Below are positions 60,703 through 64,000 of a stretch of DNA of 64,000 nucleotides, one piece after another. Numbering within the stretch: position 1 is the stretch's first letter; each line of letters starts with the position of its first letter. Made by a program: the position numbers and the translations under genes. The notes under the pieces were generated by a model, which saw only the letters and a list, made by a program, of their open reading frames with translations, was not told the origin of the DNA and searched no databases. The DNA comes from JANXXV01 sp040002435 (GTDB lineage: Bacteria; Acidobacteriota; Terriglobia; Bryobacterales; Bryobacteraceae): assembly GCA_040002435.1 (NCBI GenBank), contig JBDUEM010000006.1, positions 6,802 to 70,801 on the forward strand, given 5' to 3'.

Positions 60703-61287
60703 ATGCCATCACCAAAGACACCGCCGCCCATCTACCAACTCAAGGTAACGCTCATCGGCATTGAGCCACCGATCTGGCGGAGGATCCAGGTTCCGTCCAC
60801 GATTCTGCTCCGCTCCCTCCACGATGTAATTCAAATCGCTGTGGGGTGGACCGACAGCCATTCTCACGAGTTTGAAGACGATGGTAAATCGCAGGACGAC
60901 CCCAAGTTGGATAATTTCGATGAGACCAAAGTCTCTGTTGGGGCAGTACTCAAGACAGTGGGTGACTCAGTGATCTACCTGTACGATTTCGGCGATAATT
61001 GGCGACATCGAGTGATGTTGAGTAAGATTCTTCTAACGGATGAGACTTCAGCGATGCCGACTTGCATCGGTGGTGAACGTCGATGTCCACCGGAGGATGT
61101 TGGTGGAGTGAACGGTTACGACGAACTCATGGAAGCCATATTTGACCCCGATCCAAGGAAGAGTTACGAGGAATTTAGATCTTGGACGGGCGACCGGTAC
61201 CATCCTGACGAATTTGATTTGAAAATCGTCAATGATCAAATTTCCCGCATGGGAAGGCAGATTCGTCACAGTGACGAGGTTGCTTAA
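60703..61287 (+). CDS. plasmid pRiA4b ORF-3 family protein
   Basis: Protein of 194 residues of the PRiA4_ORF3-like family. I chose ATG 60703 (MPSPKTPPPIYQLKVTL); ATGs at 60637 and 60688 are alternatives. Seen: the family signature YQLKVTLIGIEPPIWRRIQVP, cited as LKVTLIGIEPPIWRRIQVP, IAVGWTDSHSHEFE, LYDFGDNWRH and CIGGERRCPPEDVGG. The family is found on plasmids and in mobile or variable chromosomal regions and has no established function. Its position just beyond a tRNA gene, followed by orphan short genes, fits a genomic island. Confidence 0.87.
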   Translation: MPSPKTPPPIYQLKVTLIGIEPPIWRRIQVPSTILLRSLHDVIQIAVGWTDSHSHEFEDDGKSQDDPKLDNFDETKVSVGAVLKTVGDSVIYLYDFGDNWRHRVMLSKILLTDETSAMPTCIGGERRCPPEDVGGVNGYDELMEAIFDPDPRKSYEEFRSWTGDRYHPDEFDLKIVNDQISRMGRQIRHSDEVA

Positions 61288-61446
61288 AGCGAATTGTTAG
61301 GAGAGCCATACGAGGTGGATTCCCCGGTGGCGGTCCGTGGTGATATTCTTTGCGCTCCGTCCCTACATCTCGGCTGACAGTTTGAAATTCCACACCATCA
61401 AGTAGACACCGCCTGCTCCGATAATTTCCGCATAAGCTTTCTACTC

Positions 61447-61851
61447 CTAAATTCGATCTACCCGTGCTGGCGCGAATTCAATCCGTACTTTGCCCGCCTG
61501 GAGCCAGCCAGAGATTCCGTAGCATGGCCACATCTTCAATTGGAAACCCCGCTCCGCTCTTTCTAGCGAGAGCGCGGAGATGACGTTCTGAATACCGAAG
61601 CCATCCAATTCAAGATCCTCTACGTCTTCAAGTGAAAACGGCACAACCGTACCGTCCAGCGGCACGAAGGGCTGTTGAACGTGATCTGTCGCATTTGCAC
61701 GACGGTGGCCGAACATTCGAATGACGAGTTGAGAAATTCCCTCTCGATTCAGATGGAGGCTGACAATTTCTGAATCGTGAAAGCTCGGAACGTCACCACA
61801 GAAAACGACAGGCTCGGAATAGCCTGGAACGTCGGTGAAGGGATCAGGCAT
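61447..61851 (-). CDS. small hypothetical protein, possibly an Imm50-like immunity protein
   Basis: Protein of 134 residues. Features: FHDSEIVSLHLNREGISQLVIR, cited as SFHDSEIVSLHLNREG, in the first third and LEDVEDLELDGFGIQNVISAL, cited as LEDVEDLELDGFGIQN, in the middle, then a beta-rich end. The FHD(S/A)E start with alternating beta strands recalls polymorphic-toxin immunity proteins of the Imm50 type, but I cannot confirm it. There is no toxin gene next to it. Codon and base use differ from the upstream housekeeping block (more A/T). Confidence 0.55.
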   Translation of the reverse strand: MPDPFTDVPGYSEPVVFCGDVPSFHDSEIVSLHLNREGISQLVIRMFGHRRANATDHVQQPFVPLDGTVVPFSLEDVEDLELDGFGIQNVISALSLERAERGFQLKMWPCYGISGWLQAGKVRIEFAPARVDRI

Positions 61852-61955
61852 AGCTTAGTGTAGTTCAACCTATTGCCTTTCAAGACTCGATGAGCCTTTT
61901 TGAATGGGCCCGGATATTCCTCCCGTAAAAAGTGAGTTGTCCAACCTCAACCTTG

Positions 61956-62321
61956 TTATGACTGATAATCCTCGAACTCCCAGGCCGCAACCCCGCCCAG
62001 TTTCGCTGTCACTTCCTGCCAAGAACCGCCTGAACAAACCTCGACCAACTTTGTGATGATTTCCATGATCGCGCTCAGATTGTATTCCGGCACAACCAGA
62101 TGATGACGGCCCCACACGAAACCGTCTTTTTCACATGCTCTGGCCAGCCACTTAGGGCTGCAAACGCTTAAGTAGAACAGTTCCTCGCCGTCATCGTTGG
62201 CGGGGCCAATCTTCAAGCCGAATGTGCATCGGAAGTCCTGGAGGTCGTCCGGATTGAACTTGGCAGGATCGAGGTCAAGAACTTCAGTGATCTCGACGGT
62301 CTTGATCTTGGCTCGGATCAT
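61956..62321 (-). CDS. Imm8-like immunity protein
   Basis: Protein of 121 residues similar in pattern to the Imm8 family of polymorphic-toxin immunity proteins: an N-terminal MIRAKIKTVEITEV strand, FNPDDLQDFRCTFGLKIGP, cited as DDLQDFRCTFGLKIGP, YLSVCSPKWLARAC and the terminal GGVAAWEFEDYQS. The VCSPKWL and WEFEDY positions are the most telling. It should bind and block a toxin effector, but no such toxin gene is in the window. It lies in the AT-richer patch after the tRNA gene. Confidence 0.65.
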   Translation of the reverse strand: MIRAKIKTVEITEVLDLDPAKFNPDDLQDFRCTFGLKIGPANDDGEELFYLSVCSPKWLARACEKDGFVWGRHHLVVPEYNLSAIMEIITKLVEVCSGGSWQEVTAKLGGVAAWEFEDYQS

Positions 62322-62391
62322 TAGTCCGTAACAGTGACTTTAGATGCCCCGTTTGGGATGGCTGGAACGGCAAATTCGACCCGCCGCCTGT

Positions 62392-62766
62392 TCATGCCGT
62401 TAGACCTTTACGTCTGAGGAATACAGCAAAGCAGCCGAATAAAATAAGCAGGCAATCGTACTCGGCCATCTGGAACACCGCCCCCCTAGAGACGACCGCG
62501 TAAGACAGCAACACCGGAAGTCCACAGACCCCTGACAAGTACATCGACCTCAAAGCAATAGCATTTACACCTTTCCTCGGATTTTGAAGGAAGGCAGCAA
62601 TGGCGACAGTGATGCCGAAGAGTGCAGCAGAGCCGTACATGATCAGCGCAGTGGTTGGCCCTTCGTTGCTCGTAACACCTCCGAGTTGCAAGAGGACCCA
62701 ACATCCCATTGCAGCAAAGCCGCAGGGTACGCTTGCGGTCATGAGAACAACCTGGATAACTTTCAT
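62392..62766 (-). CDS. four-helix membrane protein, unknown
   Basis: Protein of 124 residues with about four hydrophobic segments (around 5-25, 38-58, 72-92 and 98-115). I do not recognise a family. Its N-terminus (MKVIQVVLMTASVPCGFAAM) is a typical first membrane helix. There is no clear neighbour operon, and its base use matches the other small genes of this patch. Confidence 0.5.
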   Translation of the reverse strand: MKVIQVVLMTASVPCGFAAMGCWVLLQLGGVTSNEGPTTALIMYGSAALFGITVAIAAFLQNPRKGVNAIALRSMYLSGVCGLPVLLSYAVVSRGAVFQMAEYDCLLILFGCFAVFLRRKGLTA

Positions 62767-63043
62767 TCAATCGGAACTACAATACACTGGCCAACTTCCT
62801 GTGCCTGACACCAAAGCGACGTGCGCCTACACTGTCAATGCCGGGTACAGAGCAGCCATTCTGTCGCGTGCACCAGATCGCAAGCGTGAGGGTATCAAGA
62901 ATCTACAATATCAAATCCGTTCCGGCGCTCGGCAGGTTCAAGATGGCTCAGGCTTGACAGTTCCGCACCTTTGTACACTTGGGTCGTGCCGTCTTTGAAT
63001 TTACCTTCGATGCCATTCATCTGGCGTAGCGCGGTTCAACGAG
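62767..63043. other. non-coding or decayed stretch
   Basis: No convincing gene. Open frames here are short or shadow the membrane protein gene on the other strand. A decayed toxin or immunity gene is possible but not supported. Confidence 0.35.
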
Positions 63044-63268
63044 TTGGTTTCTGAAATGTCGTCAAGATCGATTTTGAGGATGCGCTTGGATCTGGGTGCA
63101 CTTCCCACCCACTCTCATGAAGAGATCGATCCAACGAACATTGGAGTCAGTCATATGTGGAGGCACCAACATATCACCGGAATGGGAGGCCGCGACTCAT
63201 CGCCCGGCACCTATCACCGAGCACTGCTGACCATCGACGTTGACGAGATTTTAGAAGTAATTATTTAG
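63044..63268 (+). pseudogene. short ORF, possible gene remnant
   Basis: A 74-codon open frame with a C-terminal half that looks structured (HSHEEIDPTNIGVSHMWRHQ, then TGMGGRDSSPGTYHRALLTI, and IDVDEILEVII). The histidine-rich middle recalls a nuclease or toxin tail, but no family is recognised and there is no ribosome site. It may be the end of a broken gene. Confidence 0.25.
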
Positions 63269-63375
63269 ATGGCGCAACGCCCGGTGCAAGGAGCGGATGA
63301 ATCCGGCAGGAGGTCACGGATCAGTCGGCGGCTGCAACGGTTAGCGCTCGTGCTATCATCGCCCAAACAGCCGCC

Positions 63376-63825
63376 ATGGCATTCATCTTTCACGGAATTG
63401 GGACTATGGTGTACGGTGAACGTGACTACTGGCCTGATGGATCATTCATGACGACCGAATGGTTCGTCATAGGCTGGGTGCCACTGGTCCCTATTTGTAG
63501 CAAACGAATTTCTTACAACCGGACAAGTCCATACGCCATTTTCGACCAGAGCGGCTACTACGTTCAAGAAACGACCGCTGTGCATCGCAAGCAAGCCTTA
63601 TGGATCTACGGGTGGTTTACCTCGCTCATTGCTCCCATCATCATATGGGCTAACTTTCAAGACGAACTAACGAAAGTCTTCGGAGATGAAGACCGGGCTG
63701 CGGGGCTTTGTTTGCTCATCTCAGCAATTGTTCTTGTATTGCCTTATTTCTTGCGGCTTTGGACGAAGAGACAAAATGCCGAGAAATGGAAACGTGCCAG
63801 TTTGGGATTTGGCCCTATCGAGTGA
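63376..63825 (+). CDS. small membrane protein, unknown
   Basis: Protein of 149 residues. Seen: MAFIFHGIGTMVYGERDYWPDGS, cited as FHGIGTMVYGERDYWPDG, then TTEWFVIGWVPLVPICSKRISY, cited as TTEWFVIGWVPLVPI, a pattern I associate with uncharacterised membrane proteins from many bacteria, and hydrophobic segments at about 25-40, 72-95 and 110-130. Function is unknown. It is the last convincing gene; the rest to 64000 shows only short frames. Confidence 0.6.
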   Translation: MAFIFHGIGTMVYGERDYWPDGSFMTTEWFVIGWVPLVPICSKRISYNRTSPYAIFDQSGYYVQETTAVHRKQALWIYGWFTSLIAPIIIWANFQDELTKVFGDEDRAAGLCLLISAIVLVLPYFLRLWTKRQNAEKWKRASLGFGPIE

Positions 63826-64000
63826 GTTTCGATCTACGGATCGGCTTGCTTTTGTGTCCAAGGGGACTTGACTCTGAACACTGCCATCCGATCAAACCCT
63901 CTTTCTTCCAAATTGGGGATGGGCTGCTCCTTCTAATCAAGTACGGATTGTGGCACGAGATTTTCATGGGATAGCTGAAACTCTCGCACCGGATTGGAAG
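63826..64000. other. no gene recognised to window end
   Basis: Only short overlapping frames with no start or family signal; a gene may begin outside the window. Confidence 0.35.

Noticed and set aside
1..64000. CRISPR arrays, insertion sequences, rRNA genes
   Set aside because: No regularly spaced repeats, transposase motifs, terminal inverted repeats or rRNA sequence were noticed while reading both strands.

Overview
The window looks like a chromosomal segment of an Acidobacteriota bacterium of the Solibacter/Bryobacter type. This is inferred from gene families only: two Oar-like TonB-dependent receptors with an N-terminal carboxypeptidase-regulatory-like domain, two secreted proteins ending in the TIGR03437-type Ig-like domain first described in Solibacter, a TIGR03118 protein, a membrane protein with the acidobacterial adenylate-cyclase-like winged helix, a Ser/Thr kinase with TPR tail, and a split transketolase. 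The DNA is GC-rich and densely coding up to a tRNA-Leu gene at 60.4 kb.

Layout. 0-6 kb: 5'-truncated M1 aminopeptidase and an Oar-like receptor. 6-15 kb: small membrane protein plus MBL/beta-CASP nuclease, a GT-C membrane glycosyltransferase, a FecR-domain secreted protein, and an RND pump with its adaptor. 15-24 kb: TPR kinase, membrane gluzincin, several esterases/hydrolases, and a FabF-type ketosynthase. 24-29 kb: two secreted surface proteins (CHRD/TIGR03437 and TIGR03118/TIGR03437) that share a nearly identical promoter architecture. 28.7-33 kb and on to 36.7 kb: glycerol kinase, then a tightly coupled three-gene unit of Oar-like receptor, exported FAD oxidoreductase and O-methyltransferase. 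36.8-42.9 kb: winged-helix membrane protein, DUF202 protein, the ATP-grasp/alpha-E/transglutaminase operon, and a divergent SH3-NlpC/P60 hydrolase. 42.9-46.6 kb: a siderophore-type TonB receptor and a PepSY membrane protein under twin sigma70 promoters. 46.8-60.4 kb: housekeeping genes (queG, dnaG, rpoD, nadD, split transketolase), a NarL-type two-component pair, and, most notably, a 699-residue radical SAM protein resembling archaeal tetraether lipid synthase. 60.4-64 kb: tRNA-Leu(UAG) followed by a patch of short, loosely packed genes including likely polymorphic-toxin immunity proteins, which looks like the edge of a genomic island.

How the parts may work together (inference). Iron uptake: the 42.9-46.6 kb receptor imports a ferric chelate and the PepSY protein may reduce it, both switched together through 11-bp direct repeats abutting the -35 boxes. 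Peptide or envelope modification: ATP-grasp, alpha-E and transglutaminase-like proteins probably form one system, with the divergent NlpC/P60 enzyme as a possible partner. Membrane lipid: the radical SAM protein is a candidate for the tail-to-tail coupling that makes membrane-spanning iso-diabolic acid or tetraether lipids known from Acidobacteriota. Several genes have a -10-like box only 6-9 nt before the start codon, which suggests leaderless or nearly leaderless mRNAs.
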